Below, piece after piece: positions 15,908 to 24,485 of a stretch of 38,617 bases of DNA. Within the stretch, counting starts at the first letter, position 1; each line of letters starts with the position of its first letter. The notes beneath the pieces are model-generated. The model did not search any database. It had not been told where the DNA came from and saw only the letters and a program-made list of their open reading frames with translations. Source of the DNA: Candidatus Saccharimonadota bacterium (GTDB lineage Bacteria > Patescibacteriota > Saccharimonadia > Saccharimonadales > AWTP1-31); contig JAPLYT010000001.1 of the NCBI GenBank assembly GCA_026395435.1, positions 1 through 38,617 of the forward strand, read 5' to 3'. Made by a program: the position numbers and the translations under genes.

Positions 15908-16447
15908 ATGAGCTTAACTCTTATTATTGGACCCATGAAGAGTGGGAAGTCATTGGAACTGATTTCTTTGATCGCTCCTTTTGAATACACTAAAAAACGA
16001 GTCGCAATGGTCCAGCCTGTCAAAAACGTGCGTGACTCAAATGTTGAATCACGTCTTGGATTGAAGCGAGCTGCCCAAAAAGTCACGTCTCTTTCAGAGT
16101 TTTCGGCACAAGCAGACGTAATTGGTATTGACGAGATTCATATGTTTCCCCGAACCGATATATCAGTGCTTAAAGCATGGCTTTTAGATGGAAGAGAGCT
16201 TCTTGTGAGCGGTCTTGACCTTGATTATCAAGGTAGACTAATCCCAATGATTGCTGATATATTAACCCTCAAGCCAGAATTAATTATCGATAAAAAAGCG
16301 GTCTGCGAAATATGCGGTGAATATGATGGCAGGTTCACAACCATCACTCATGACGGTAAACGAATTCGTCGGGGTCTGCCACATGTTGTCCCCGAAGACG
16401 GAACATACGTATTTGGTGTGGCTTGTCGGCAGTGTTTCTTCGGTTAA
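15908..16447 (+). CDS. tdk: thymidine kinase (type II)
   Basis: The enzyme phosphorylates thymidine to dTMP, the salvage route. The 179-aa protein has the P-loop GPMKSGKS (8-15), the Walker B/catalytic base segment IDEIHMF (E76), a YxGR-like DYQGR at 107-110, and the structural zinc site C133/C136 with C173/C176 (CEIC, CRQC). Length fits the family. ATG 15908 lacks a good Shine-Dalgarno sequence; TACTAT ends 7 nt upstream, so it looks leaderless. It shares the divergent regulatory region with the dNMP-kinase-like gene and ends 4 bp inside the convergent HAD-like gene. Confidence 0.97.
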   Translation: MSLTLIIGPMKSGKSLELISLIAPFEYTKKRVAMVQPVKNVRDSNVESRLGLKRAAQKVTSLSEFSAQADVIGIDEIHMFPRTDISVLKAWLLDGRELLVSGLDLDYQGRLIPMIADILTLKPELIIDKKAVCEICGEYDGRFTTITHDGKRIRRGLPHVVPEDGTYVFGVACRQCFFG

Positions 16448-17256
16448 GCCGAAACAATTGAGTCAGCTATCATGAACGCGTGCATCGGTGACGTAGCCGA
16501 TATGGTGCCTTTCGGCACGGCCGGACTGCCTGGATAAACCGGCATAATCGTCGAAATATTGTCTGCCCCGATCAAGGCACTCACATGTTCTTTAACAGAG
16601 TTGCAGTGATAAAACGTATCATCAATGTGTAGTGCACGAGTTTTAGATGGTTCGCAATATGTATCGATAATGAATGCGAGTGCATGCCCTTTGCTTATTG
16701 GTCCGGAACCGTCATGGTTACGAGGGAACACAATTCCATCGAAGCAACCCTCAAGATATTGATGTAAGAATGATGTAGTCGAAGTCTCGCATCCAGGTAG
16801 TGTGGACGTATTTGCAACTACATATGCCCCCAGCTCACGCCAGCTTCGCATAATATCTCTTATCTCTTCGATTCCTTCAATAGGATCGACGTGATCATGG
16901 TTCATAAGTGTTTGGATGATAGGCTGAACCGCGTCATCACTGACACTAGTTGCATCATGATAGGTGTTTGATAGATCGAGCTCAGAAAGCGGTATACCAG
17001 CCACACCGAGCAGCGAGCCTTTTGTATGACGAACTACTTCACAGAGGTCGATTGAAGCGACGAATGTCGGTACTTGATCTGGAGTGCGAACAGCTCCAAA
17101 TACGCCTGGTGCCTCAAAAACATCAATGTGGCCATGTGTATCTGCCCAATGATCAACGAGCTCGTCTATAGTTGGGATCGGGTGTTCATGGTCGAGCGAC
17201 ATGCCCGGAAGCCATAGTTCGGCTGTTCGTGGTATTTCTGTTTCAGCAACTGACAT
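16444..17256 (-). CDS. HAD-superfamily-like protein with an altered nucleophile motif
   Basis: The 270-aa protein carries segments in the order of HAD motifs: FVASIDLCEVV (motif I, D70-L-C72), VVANTST (motif II, T150/S151), ISKGHAL (motif III, K189) and LHIDDTFYH (motif IV, D212-D213). In active HAD phosphatases motif I is DxD; here the second Asp is Cys, so ordinary phosphatase activity may be lost or changed. ATG 17256 has AGGAG six nt upstream. It ends tail-to-tail with tdk, overlapping 4 bp. The assignment rests on motif order only and is tentative. Confidence 0.55.
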   Translation of the reverse strand: MSVAETEIPRTAELWLPGMSLDHEHPIPTIDELVDHWADTHGHIDVFEAPGVFGAVRTPDQVPTFVASIDLCEVVRHTKGSLLGVAGIPLSELDLSNTYHDATSVSDDAVQPIIQTLMNHDHVDPIEGIEEIRDIMRSWRELGAYVVANTSTLPGCETSTTSFLHQYLEGCFDGIVFPRNHDGSGPISKGHALAFIIDTYCEPSKTRALHIDDTFYHCNSVKEHVSALIGADNISTIMPVYPGSPAVPKGTISATSPMHAFMIADSIVSA

Positions 17257-17306
17257 AAAGTTCTCCTATAGAAATACCGTACAACACAATTCGACTTTAT
17301 ACAATG

Positions 17307-17408
17307 TCAACTACCCAGTGCTGCCCTAATCGGAAGGGGTCGCCTTTTATTGCTTGCTGGCTTTGCGACTTTGATGCCAACAATAGCGGAATTGGCGTTT
17401 TCGGCCAT
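17307..17408 (-). pseudogene. fragment resembling the C-terminal part of ribosomal protein L1
   Basis: A 33-codon frame from ATG 17408 to TGA 17307 contains AENANSAIVGIKVAKPAS; the real L1 (24486-25433) has AENANAVINGIKAAKPAS, so 14 of 18 residues agree, and the DNA is also alike. The similarity stops abruptly on both sides, and there is no ribosome binding site. The simplest reading is a decayed partial copy of rplA left in the 185-bp gap between the HAD-like gene and the transpeptidase fusion. A functional micropeptide is possible but less likely. Confidence 0.6.
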
Positions 17409-17441
17409 TTTTTTTGAAGTATTAATTGCTATAGTTAAGCT

Positions 17442-19766
17442 ATGATAAAAAAGTTCAAACCGTGCATTTTTTTATATGGACTTCTTGCCCTTCCGCTCAT
17501 CTTTATCCCTGACAGGCAAGCTACTTCGGGCAGAGTCCAGCTGTATGTCTGGCTCAGTTTATTGCTTGCCACAGCATTCATTACCGTCAGACTGAGCAGC
17601 TACCGGAATATTTCGCGCTGGTTTTGGTTCGGGTTTACAATGGCTGTCATCCCGATATTCATTACGCTCGGATCGCTTACATTTGGACATAAACCGACGT
17701 ACTTTGTCGGTCTCGAGCCTGACTATATGGGTTTTTTGGCCTGGCTCGGCATAGTGTTCGGCGGCATAATATGGGCACCGTCTATTCAGGAACAGATGAA
17801 ATCAAATGGGTTCACCTATATTTTTGCACTCCTCACTTCTGTATCACTGATCGTAGACCACTATGCGGTTGTGCACGGATTGCCGGCGATCGGCCTAATT
17901 GATTCGAGTGCTAGCCTGGCTGTCGTAGCCAATATCCTGGTCATCTTATCTATACAAAAGAGTCATATTCACCGCGGCTCTTTGGCGGCATTGGTTTTGG
18001 GTACAGTCACTGTAGTATTGAGCCAAAATGTCTTCGGCCTCATTAGCCTATTGGTGATTTTGCTCAGTTCGATGTTGCACCATCGATCCAGCCGGCAGAA
18101 CAAGCTGTACTCGACCGGTCTGATAGTTGGTATAATCGCGATAGTTCTGGTGATGCCACTTCGCTTTACAGGACTGGGTAACAGTAATGTAGTAACCAGC
18201 TGGCATCAGCTTACAACTCTTATCAGCGATTCATATGAAAACTTTAAGCCAAATCAAATTCTGCGTGGCATCGGCCCGGCCTCGTTACCGACAGATATAA
18301 ATAGTCAAAATATGGTTCCCTTAGATGTCGCGCGCAGTCAGTACATTCAGAAAAGTACTTTCGGTAACCATTCGCTACTCTATGATTACTTTGTTTTTTT
18401 TGGCCTGGTAGGGTGTGCAGGTCTAGTGTGGCTTATGGTTATGTCGGTCAGACAATGTGCGATGACACAGTCTCTGCGGTATGCGGCGATCTATGCCTTA
18501 CTGCTGGCACACGCGTTACTGTTTGCACCAAATATTTACATGACGGGGCTGTTTTTCATTATGATGTTCGGCACCTTCTGGCCTGTACGTAAATTCGAAC
18601 CTACGGAGATGACCGCCAATCCACTAGGTATTGTCCTTATTTCGGTATGTTCGTTGACTGTAGCTAGTTCAGTGGTTTTCGGTCTGCATGCTTTTGTATC
18701 GCGACAATACAGGTTGCCTTCCACCAAACCAACATTCACTGAAAACTTGGACTCAAGCATTCAACAGAGCCTGCGGTCTGCCATACAGGAACAACTGAGC
18801 ACCACCAATGCCGCTCGTGGGAGCGCCGTACTCCTGGATGCAAGGTCGGGTGCATTACTAGGAGCCCAAGACGTCACTTCCGCTGATCCATCCGTATGTA
18901 AGGGGCCGACCACCTGCAGTAAAGCATCGCCCCACGCTGCAATATCTGCCTGGGAGCCAGGTTCGGTGGTCAAACCACTACTAATGGCGGCAGTGCTGAA
19001 CGAGAAAAAGGCGGAGCTGAGCGACACGTTCTTGAACCCACCATTCGTTAAGGTTAGCGACCTAGCAGTGTACGATGCGACCCCCCACCAGACGGAAACA
19101 ATCGACCTCCAACGGGTACTCGACTCCTCCCGCAATACGGGCACTATCTATGCCTATAATAGGCTCGGAGATGGCAAAAATGCGAGTAATATCTGGTATA
19201 ACTATCTGACAAAAACCTATGCGTTCGGAAAACCGACCGGGATCGACAGCAGTGAAGACGACGGTTTTATACGCAGCGCCTCTGGAAGTAGAAATATCGC
19301 AAAGCAAAATGCACTTAGTACATTTGGCATAGGATTGACCACTACCCCAGTGCAAATGGCTGCAGCTTACGCGACTCTGGTAAACGGCGGAACGTATATC
19401 ACGCCCCATCTCGTAGGCGGAAGGTCGAAAGTCGAGCGATTACAGGTATTGTCAAAAGAAACCAGCCAGACTATGACAAAGTCATTAATGCAGGTACTGG
19501 CGAAAAACGACCCAGCCATTTCTTACCCAGACTTTCAGGTTGGTGGTAAAACGGGCACCGCCCCGGCCTACTTACGCGATGCCTCGTATAGTGCGGGCGT
19601 AGATATTGGTGCGTTTGTTGGATTTATCCAAAACGAACACCGTTCATATGTTTTATTGATAAAGATTGACCAGCCCCAGACACGAGATTTTGCCAGCCAT
19701 ATTGCTCGTGACGGCTGGAACCGTGCGATTGCAAAACTTATGGAACGAGACCTATTATTTCAGTAA
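17442..19766 (+). CDS. fusion of an O-antigen-ligase-like membrane domain with a penicillin-binding transpeptidase
   Basis: The 774-aa protein has about ten hydrophobic segments in residues ~10-440 followed by an extracytoplasmic transpeptidase. The transpeptidase has all three PBP motifs: SVVK (S508-K511, nucleophile), SRN (563-565) and KTG (703-705), in class B order. The membrane half resembles O-antigen ligase/Wzy proteins more than FtsW/RodA: LSQNVFGLISLLVILLSS, LRGIGPASLP and the NHSLLYDYFVFFGLVG segment mirror QTRSALLLL, FGGGMGS and SSHNYLVDIVVERG in the nearby 21233-22438 protein. It would combine glycan polymerisation or ligation with peptide cross-linking in one chain. TATAGT ends 6 nt before ATG 17442, with no Shine-Dalgarno sequence (leaderless). 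Downstream lies the Lnt-like gene. Confidence 0.85.
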   Translation: MIKKFKPCIFLYGLLALPLIFIPDRQATSGRVQLYVWLSLLLATAFITVRLSSYRNISRWFWFGFTMAVIPIFITLGSLTFGHKPTYFVGLEPDYMGFLAWLGIVFGGIIWAPSIQEQMKSNGFTYIFALLTSVSLIVDHYAVVHGLPAIGLIDSSASLAVVANILVILSIQKSHIHRGSLAALVLGTVTVVLSQNVFGLISLLVILLSSMLHHRSSRQNKLYSTGLIVGIIAIVLVMPLRFTGLGNSNVVTSWHQLTTLISDSYENFKPNQILRGIGPASLPTDINSQNMVPLDVARSQYIQKSTFGNHSLLYDYFVFFGLVGCAGLVWLMVMSVRQCAMTQSLRYAAIYALLLAHALLFAPNIYMTGLFFIMMFGTFWPVRKFEPTEMTANPLGIVLISVCSLTVASSVVFGLHAFVSRQYRLPSTKPTFTENLDSSIQQSLRSAIQEQLSTTNAARGSAVLLDARSGALLGAQDVTSADPSVCKGPTTCSKASPHAAISAWEPGSVVKPLLMAAVLNEKKAELSDTFLNPPFVKVSDLAVYDATPHQTETIDLQRVLDSSRNTGTIYAYNRLGDGKNASNIWYNYLTKTYAFGKPTGIDSSEDDGFIRSASGSRNIAKQNALSTFGIGLTTTPVQMAAAYATLVNGGTYITPHLVGGRSKVERLQVLSKETSQTMTKSLMQVLAKNDPAISYPDFQVGGKTGTAPAYLRDASYSAGVDIGAFVGFIQNEHRSYVLLIKIDQPQTRDFASHIARDGWNRAIAKLMERDLLFQ

Positions 19767-19786
19767 ATGCGGTTATACTTAAGAGA

Positions 19787-21247
19787 ATGAAGAAACAAAT
19801 TGCTAAACTTAGAGGTTTTATTTGGCATAACCGGCTACTTTTTTCATTGGTGGCTACCTCACTTGTCGCCGGTGCTGCCTTTCTAAATCAACATTTGTAC
19901 GGGTTGATTTTCGTAAGCTTCTTGCCGTTCATATACGCTCTTGAAGAGCTCAAGAAGTACTCAGTCAGATCACTATTAAAAATGTTCTACTTTAGTGGCT
20001 ATATTTTTGCATTGATGGTGCTTATTCTCATATTGCAGCCCGCAGATAGCACCTGGACTCAGTCCCAAGGTGCCGCTGCCGTTTATATTAAAATTTTCGC
20101 CTGGCTAATCAGCGCTGCGGTTTTTGCACTCGGTTCGGTAGTGACTGGCTATTTATGTTATACATTTCGTAACCGGACCGAACGGTTACGTTGGCTTCTG
20201 CTACTTATCTTGCCTCTCAGTGAGCTCATTCGGACGTGGCTTTTTGCTGTGTATAGCTACGGACCTGGCGGCAGCTTGAGCCCTAATTTCAATCTAGGGA
20301 CAATCGGCTTGCCTGCAGCAGCGTCGCCGCTCGTCTTTCTGAGCCGATTCGGGGGCTTGTATGGGTTGAGTTTACTAGTCATTCTTATCAATCTGTTAAT
20401 TTATAAGATGCTCACCTGGAGATACCACGTTGCCATGGCCATACTGGTCCCAGTGGTCGCGCTCAATATTCTGGCATACTATATCTATCAACCAGGCACA
20501 CGGTCTCTTCGGGTGGCTGCGGTTCATCTCAATGAGGATGAAACACTGGAAAAATGGCCGAATATACCTTACCCTGAGCCAGGTACTAACCTCCTGGCAC
20601 TCCCAGAATACTCAGTCTTTCTCAAAGGAGATTTGGCCAAAAAATCAACATCTTTGGGTAACAATACGACAGTGATCACTAGCGTAGAAGCCGGTAGTAA
20701 ACCGCACACCAATGCGCTCACCTATTTCAACAAAAACAGTCAAATTATCAATCAACAAGACAAAACCTATCTCATCCCATCCGGTGAATACATCCCGTAT
20801 TTCTATGAATGGACTCTGAGGTTATTAAAAATGGATGCAGTGGTAACCAACTTCAATAGTAACCTACAGGTAAAAAAAGGCACCACACCAGAACGTGTGG
20901 TCAACGTAGACGGGTATGTTTATGGTGCGCTAGCCTGCTCAGGAGTTGTTAACCTCAGCCAATATACTCAGTTATCGGGCGAGGGTGCTGATGTTCTAGT
21001 TAATGTTGCTTCCCTCTCTTTCTTGAGTAGCGGTAGTACGTATCATATCCAAGAAAAATACTTTGCCCGGTTCCACGCCGTATCAAATGCTCGGCCATTT
21101 GTCCAAGCTTCACGAAGTGGCCAGTCATATATTATCGATAGTAACGGCACTGTCCAGGCATATACATCTGGGAAGACAGCAATCATACAAGGTAGGGTTT
21201 CGTTGGTCGATCGCCGGACACTTCATACGCTGCTACGTATTCTGTAG
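19787..21247 (+). CDS. apolipoprotein N-acyltransferase-like protein (Lnt family)
   Basis: Lnt adds the third acyl chain to lipoproteins. The 486-aa protein has seven or so hydrophobic segments in residues ~15-235, then a nitrilase-type domain with the catalytic triad in place: LALPEYS (E274), QDKTYLIPSGEYIP (K326, and E334 of the GEY motif) and GALACSGVV (C384, where E. coli has ICYE). Family and length fit, though the Cys context is diverged. TATACT ends 7 nt before ATG 19787, so it may be leaderless; AAGAGA in between could act as a weak ribosome binding site. Its end overlaps the convergent O-antigen-ligase-like gene by 15 bp. Confidence 0.85.
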   Translation: MKKQIAKLRGFIWHNRLLFSLVATSLVAGAAFLNQHLYGLIFVSFLPFIYALEELKKYSVRSLLKMFYFSGYIFALMVLILILQPADSTWTQSQGAAAVYIKIFAWLISAAVFALGSVVTGYLCYTFRNRTERLRWLLLLILPLSELIRTWLFAVYSYGPGGSLSPNFNLGTIGLPAAASPLVFLSRFGGLYGLSLLVILINLLIYKMLTWRYHVAMAILVPVVALNILAYYIYQPGTRSLRVAAVHLNEDETLEKWPNIPYPEPGTNLLALPEYSVFLKGDLAKKSTSLGNNTTVITSVEAGSKPHTNALTYFNKNSQIINQQDKTYLIPSGEYIPYFYEWTLRLLKMDAVVTNFNSNLQVKKGTTPERVVNVDGYVYGALACSGVVNLSQYTQLSGEGADVLVNVASLSFLSSGSTYHIQEKYFARFHAVSNARPFVQASRSGQSYIIDSNGTVQAYTSGKTAIIQGRVSLVDRRTLHTLLRIL

Positions 21248-22438
21248 CCTGGTTTTCGTTTGATGACCCCCACAGAGCAGCAGTACCATACAAGACCATA
21301 ACAATATTTCCATTTGAATATTGATATTATTGAAAAACAGAAACAACAACAAGAATACATATACGTCAAAAATAATTCTGTCTGCGGGCGACTGTAGTCG
21401 TAGTCCTGCAAATATCGCCTGGTACACGATGAACACAAATAACAAAGCTGCCAGTAGACCTCGCTCAACAACGATATCGACGAGATAATTATGGCTACTC
21501 TCAAACTTAATTCCGTCTTTTATGTCTCCCTCCAAGAGAACATATTTAGGCGCATTGTCGTGAATATTGTTTTCGATAGATCCCATACCGCCGCCAAAGA
21601 GTAGCTGAGAATCATTACTAGGGAAACTTGCTTGCGCCAAGTTCATGCGGTATTCAACGCTTCGCGTCAGATAACCGGTATTATAGAGCCTAGAAAAATA
21701 TAACCCCGACAAGGCTACGCTCATTACAGCAAGACCGGCTAGCAGTAGCGAAACTTTTTTATGGGTTAAAATCGATTGGCGATTACTAAAGAGAATGTAG
21801 ACAATGAGTAGCAACAAAGCACTCCTGGTTTGACTCAGCAATAAACAGGCGAAAAGAAACAGTCCACTGCTAACAACAAAGATCCGGGGTAAGGTTTTGT
21901 TGTTGAAGTGCCACAGGGCGAGCATACCACCGAGTGCAAACAAACAAGCGGCATATATCACCTGCGAATGTACAAACCCTAGACGAAGGCTTATGTCGTC
22001 TTGTAGCCAATAGATAAAGCAGATCGACGACCACGCTAAAGTAGCGTAGTATGCGGTCTTGAGTATGCTTACACGATCCAAGGTAGTGAGCCATAAACCA
22101 ATGCAGACACTCGAAAACATTGACGCCAGTGCCGGGTGAACGAGTGGATAGCCAAAAAATGCCTGCCAAAGGCTCGATTGAAAAATCAACGATACGCTAG
22201 AAATGCCCATGAAGAGCATCAAGGCTTTTCGCTTGGCTAGTACTACTAAAAGTTCCCGCCGAAACGACATAATCGATGCAAGTGACAACACCCCGGCAAA
22301 GATTGCGAAGAACCTCCTAAACCAGAAAGCCTGGTACAGGTTTGTCTCCCAATAGAATAGGCCGAGTATCAAACATACGGAGGTCACATATTGGAGGAAT
22401 ACATTGAGAGACGCCGAGAGATGTGATTTTGCTTTCAT
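21233..22438 (-). CDS. O-antigen ligase / Wzy-like polytopic membrane protein
   Basis: The 401-aa protein is hydrophobic along its length, with about 10-12 membrane segments. Family-typical marks are LLLSQTRSALLLLIVYILF in the middle, LTRSVEYRMNLAQASFP then LLFGGGMGS, and the extracytoplasmic loop ending SSHNYLVDIVVERGLLAALL, where the His is the expected catalytic residue. Such proteins join or polymerise lipid-linked glycans on the outer face of the membrane. In a presumed single-membrane bacterium the acceptor would be a wall or membrane glycan. ATG 22438 has no clear ribosome binding site. It lies next to the fusion at 17442, whose membrane half has the same pattern. Confidence 0.85.
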   Translation of the reverse strand: MKAKSHLSASLNVFLQYVTSVCLILGLFYWETNLYQAFWFRRFFAIFAGVLSLASIMSFRRELLVVLAKRKALMLFMGISSVSLIFQSSLWQAFFGYPLVHPALASMFSSVCIGLWLTTLDRVSILKTAYYATLAWSSICFIYWLQDDISLRLGFVHSQVIYAACLFALGGMLALWHFNNKTLPRIFVVSSGLFLFACLLLSQTRSALLLLIVYILFSNRQSILTHKKVSLLLAGLAVMSVALSGLYFSRLYNTGYLTRSVEYRMNLAQASFPSNDSQLLFGGGMGSIENNIHDNAPKYVLLEGDIKDGIKFESSHNYLVDIVVERGLLAALLFVFIVYQAIFAGLRLQSPADRIIFDVYVFLLLFLFFNNINIQMEILLWSCMVLLLCGGHQTKTRLQNT

Positions 22439-22474
22439 TGTTAAAGCTTATTATGACAAACAAGTGCCGAAATA

Positions 22475-22504
22475 AAAACAGAGTGCATTACTGCACTCTG
22501 TTTT
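22475..22504 (-). terminator. rho-independent terminator after the 22520-23563 gene
   Basis: A 13-bp stem (AAAACAGAGTGCA/TGCACTCTGTTTT) with a 4-nt loop ends in UUUUUA on the minus strand, 16 nt after the stop codon. Confidence 0.9.
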
Positions 22505-22519
22505 CGCTGTTCGAAATGG

Positions 22520-23563
22520 TTAGTTCTGTCTTTCGATCCTGAAGTTAGTTAGGTACCAGGTGCCTTTTGTTGCTTTGAAAGTTCTATAAAGCGGATCTGC
22601 GGCTGTTACACCAGCTTCCGCTTGGAATGACCCGGCCTGTTCTGGGTAGCATATTTCACGGTATTGATTCACGACAGAGCCCTGGTCGCCAACCTTGATA
22701 TCGAGCGCGCCTCCTCGGTTTAGTCGACCAACCTGGTACTCTGCTGTGTCTGTTGCAGATGTTGGTGCAGCTGTGAAGCACATTCGGTAGCCGTTGTTCG
22801 GAAGTGTTTTTGACATAAATTCTACACTCGACTTTGGTCCTCCGCTTAGCTGAAGGACACTCGATGAACCTGAGGGTACAGCCGCAGCGTCACCTGTGAA
22901 GGTGAACTGTGGGTCTTTATTCTTGATTGCATCAGTCAAGCTATAGTAGGTGCTCTTACTAGGTGTTGTCGTGCCCCCATATGAACCATACGAACCATAC
23001 GATGCATAGTCTTCGTTGAGTCGGATCTGGAAGCTAGTAACTTCCCAGCTACCATTGTCAATGGTTACTGACGATATATTTGAACGGTTTAGACCCAGTT
23101 CACTGACTGGCATACAATGTTCTTTATATGAATTCAAAGCGATGTTGCCATTTGCGATACTCAGCTGACCACCCATTCCACCTCCACCCACCTGACTTAA
23201 ACCAATAGATGCCGTAGCGTCTGCACTGGTTGGTTTGAGATTGTAACAAGCCTTGTAATAACCTGAGTTTAGTGTATAAGTATAGCTCAGTTTCGATCCC
23301 TTGCTTAACTGCACGATTTTCTGAGTCTTCTTTCCATTTGGTACTTCGGCGACTACGGCGCCTTGAATTGTCCACTTAGGGTTTGCAGCCCCAATAACGT
23401 CAACGATATTTACACTGTAGACCGTTGTCGCTGCAAATGATCTGATCAAAAAGATGACACCGATTACCGAAAAAACGGCTACCGTAAGTAGTACTCGCTT
23501 CTTAGTAGTATTGTCATTGGCGATTTTAATCCCTTTTTTAGCGGGTTTTTTGTTTGCTGGCAT
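22520..23563 (-). CDS. exported protein with two repeated beta-rich domains
   Basis: The 347-aa protein has a Lys-rich start and one hydrophobic segment (VLLTVAVFSVIGVIFLIRSF, ~24-43) followed by AATT, so it is secreted or anchored. Two homologous domains follow, ~58-190 and ~215-347, each with the pattern GYYKACYNLKPTSADATA ... YKEHCMP ... WEVTSFQIRLNE versus GYRMCFTAAPTSATDTAE ... YREICYP ... WYLTNFRIERQ. Each holds one Cys pair, probably a disulfide. The linker is a small Tyr-Gly-Ser repeat (YGSYGSYGG). The domains resemble beta-sandwich binding modules, but I cannot name the ligand. AGGAT lies upstream of ATG 23563. Confidence 0.8.
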   Translation of the reverse strand: MPANKKPAKKGIKIANDNTTKKRVLLTVAVFSVIGVIFLIRSFAATTVYSVNIVDVIGAANPKWTIQGAVVAEVPNGKKTQKIVQLSKGSKLSYTYTLNSGYYKACYNLKPTSADATASIGLSQVGGGGMGGQLSIANGNIALNSYKEHCMPVSELGLNRSNISSVTIDNGSWEVTSFQIRLNEDYASYGSYGSYGGTTTPSKSTYYSLTDAIKNKDPQFTFTGDAAAVPSGSSSVLQLSGGPKSSVEFMSKTLPNNGYRMCFTAAPTSATDTAEYQVGRLNRGGALDIKVGDQGSVVNQYREICYPEQAGSFQAEAGVTAADPLYRTFKATKGTWYLTNFRIERQN

Positions 23564-23617
23564 TTTTTTATCCTATATTACTTATTTTACGAATAGTATC
23601 TGATTACTTAACTTGTG

Positions 23618-24304
23618 TCAAACCGCTACTGGTTTTGTGAAGCTTACTATTTTCCATACGTTGTTTATCTGCTGCATGGACGCTGTGCTGACATAGCTTT
23701 TCCCGCTGTAGCTGAACGAGAATTCGACACTACCGATTTCTGGCCCAGCTTGGCTCCATGTTTTTTTATTGAAAGTAACTTTTGTGCCTGCCGGGATGCT
23801 CGATGTATCAACAGCGATATACTTATTGTTTTTCAGACCTTCGTTCTCGATAGATTCAAGTGTCTGACATGCTGCCTGTGGTATACCCTTTACGCCACAG
23901 TATACTGGCTCTGATGGTTGTTCATTTGGTACCGGCGGCGGAGCAGGTATTTGACTACCACCTGGGGTGCTCGGTGTAGGACTCGAGCCAGGAAGTGTGG
24001 CGGGGTCGTTGGTTTGTTCAATTGGAGCCGACACGGCTGGCGATGTCGATTTACCAACCTGTGTGACTGCTGTAGAACCTGGTTGTTGCTTCGACAAGAA
24101 AGCACTACTAATTAAGTAACCACTCAAAAAAGACACAGCAATGGCCGCTATTAGCGAAAAACCCTGCTTCAAACGAGCCGACCCTGGACTTTCCTCGGTA
24201 TATTTTTGGACAATCGCAGGAGTTGAATTAGCAAGTACGACAGAAGAATTGCCTACGGAAGGGCCTGGGACGACTGTTTTCGGCTGGGTTTGATCCGAAT
24301 TCAT
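23618..24304 (-). CDS. single-span membrane protein with Pro/Ser-rich stalk, 228 aa
   Basis: Family not recognised. Residues ~47-72 form one membrane helix (GFSLIAAIAVSFLSGYLISS). The cytoplasmic N-terminus is Ser/Pro-rich; outside comes a long Pro/Thr/Ser stalk (~75-130, with PGSSPTPSTPGG and PAPPPVPNEQP), then a compact C-terminal domain with two Cys (VYCGVKGIPQAACQTLE) and beta-rich sequence (TKVTFNKKTW, VEFSFSYSGKSYV). The layout suggests a surface domain held away from the membrane. It lies 54 nt before the 22520-23563 gene on the same strand, so the two probably form an operon. ATG 24304 lacks a strong ribosome binding site. Confidence 0.78.
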   Translation of the reverse strand: MNSDQTQPKTVVPGPSVGNSSVVLANSTPAIVQKYTEESPGSARLKQGFSLIAAIAVSFLSGYLISSAFLSKQQPGSTAVTQVGKSTSPAVSAPIEQTNDPATLPGSSPTPSTPGGSQIPAPPPVPNEQPSEPVYCGVKGIPQAACQTLESIENEGLKNNKYIAVDTSSIPAGTKVTFNKKTWSQAGPEIGSVEFSFSYSGKSYVSTASMQQINNVWKIVSFTKPVAV

Positions 24305-24434
24305 ACACTAACGTTACCATAAGCACCTAGAACTCAGCTATATCTATAGCGATTGACTCTAGGTCTGGGATCGAGTTGGTCTGACTCCGGTAATTACGGC
24401 AGCAATACATGTACATGCGGTGATGCTCGAAAAC

Positions 24435-24462
24435 AAAAGTGGCCTGCACATTGGCAGGCCAC
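24435..24462 (-). terminator. rho-independent terminator of the secE-rplA region
   Basis: A 9-bp stem GTGGCCTGC/GCAGGCCAC (24462-24439) with a 6-nt loop is followed by UUUUGUUUU on the minus strand, 23 nt after the rplA stop. Confidence 0.92.
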
Positions 24463-24485
24463 AGAGAGTAATCAAGAATGTCTAA

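Noticed and set aside
7456-24304. Recoded UGA (as in SR1/Gracilibacteria)
   Set aside because: Several genes end in TGA at sensible places and the tRNA-Trp has a CCA anticodon; no in-frame TGA is needed inside a conserved gene.
24334-24350. Small palindrome GCTATATCTATAGC upstream of the 23618-24304 gene
   Set aside because: It is short, AT-rich and likely by chance; no second copy or promoter geometry supports it.
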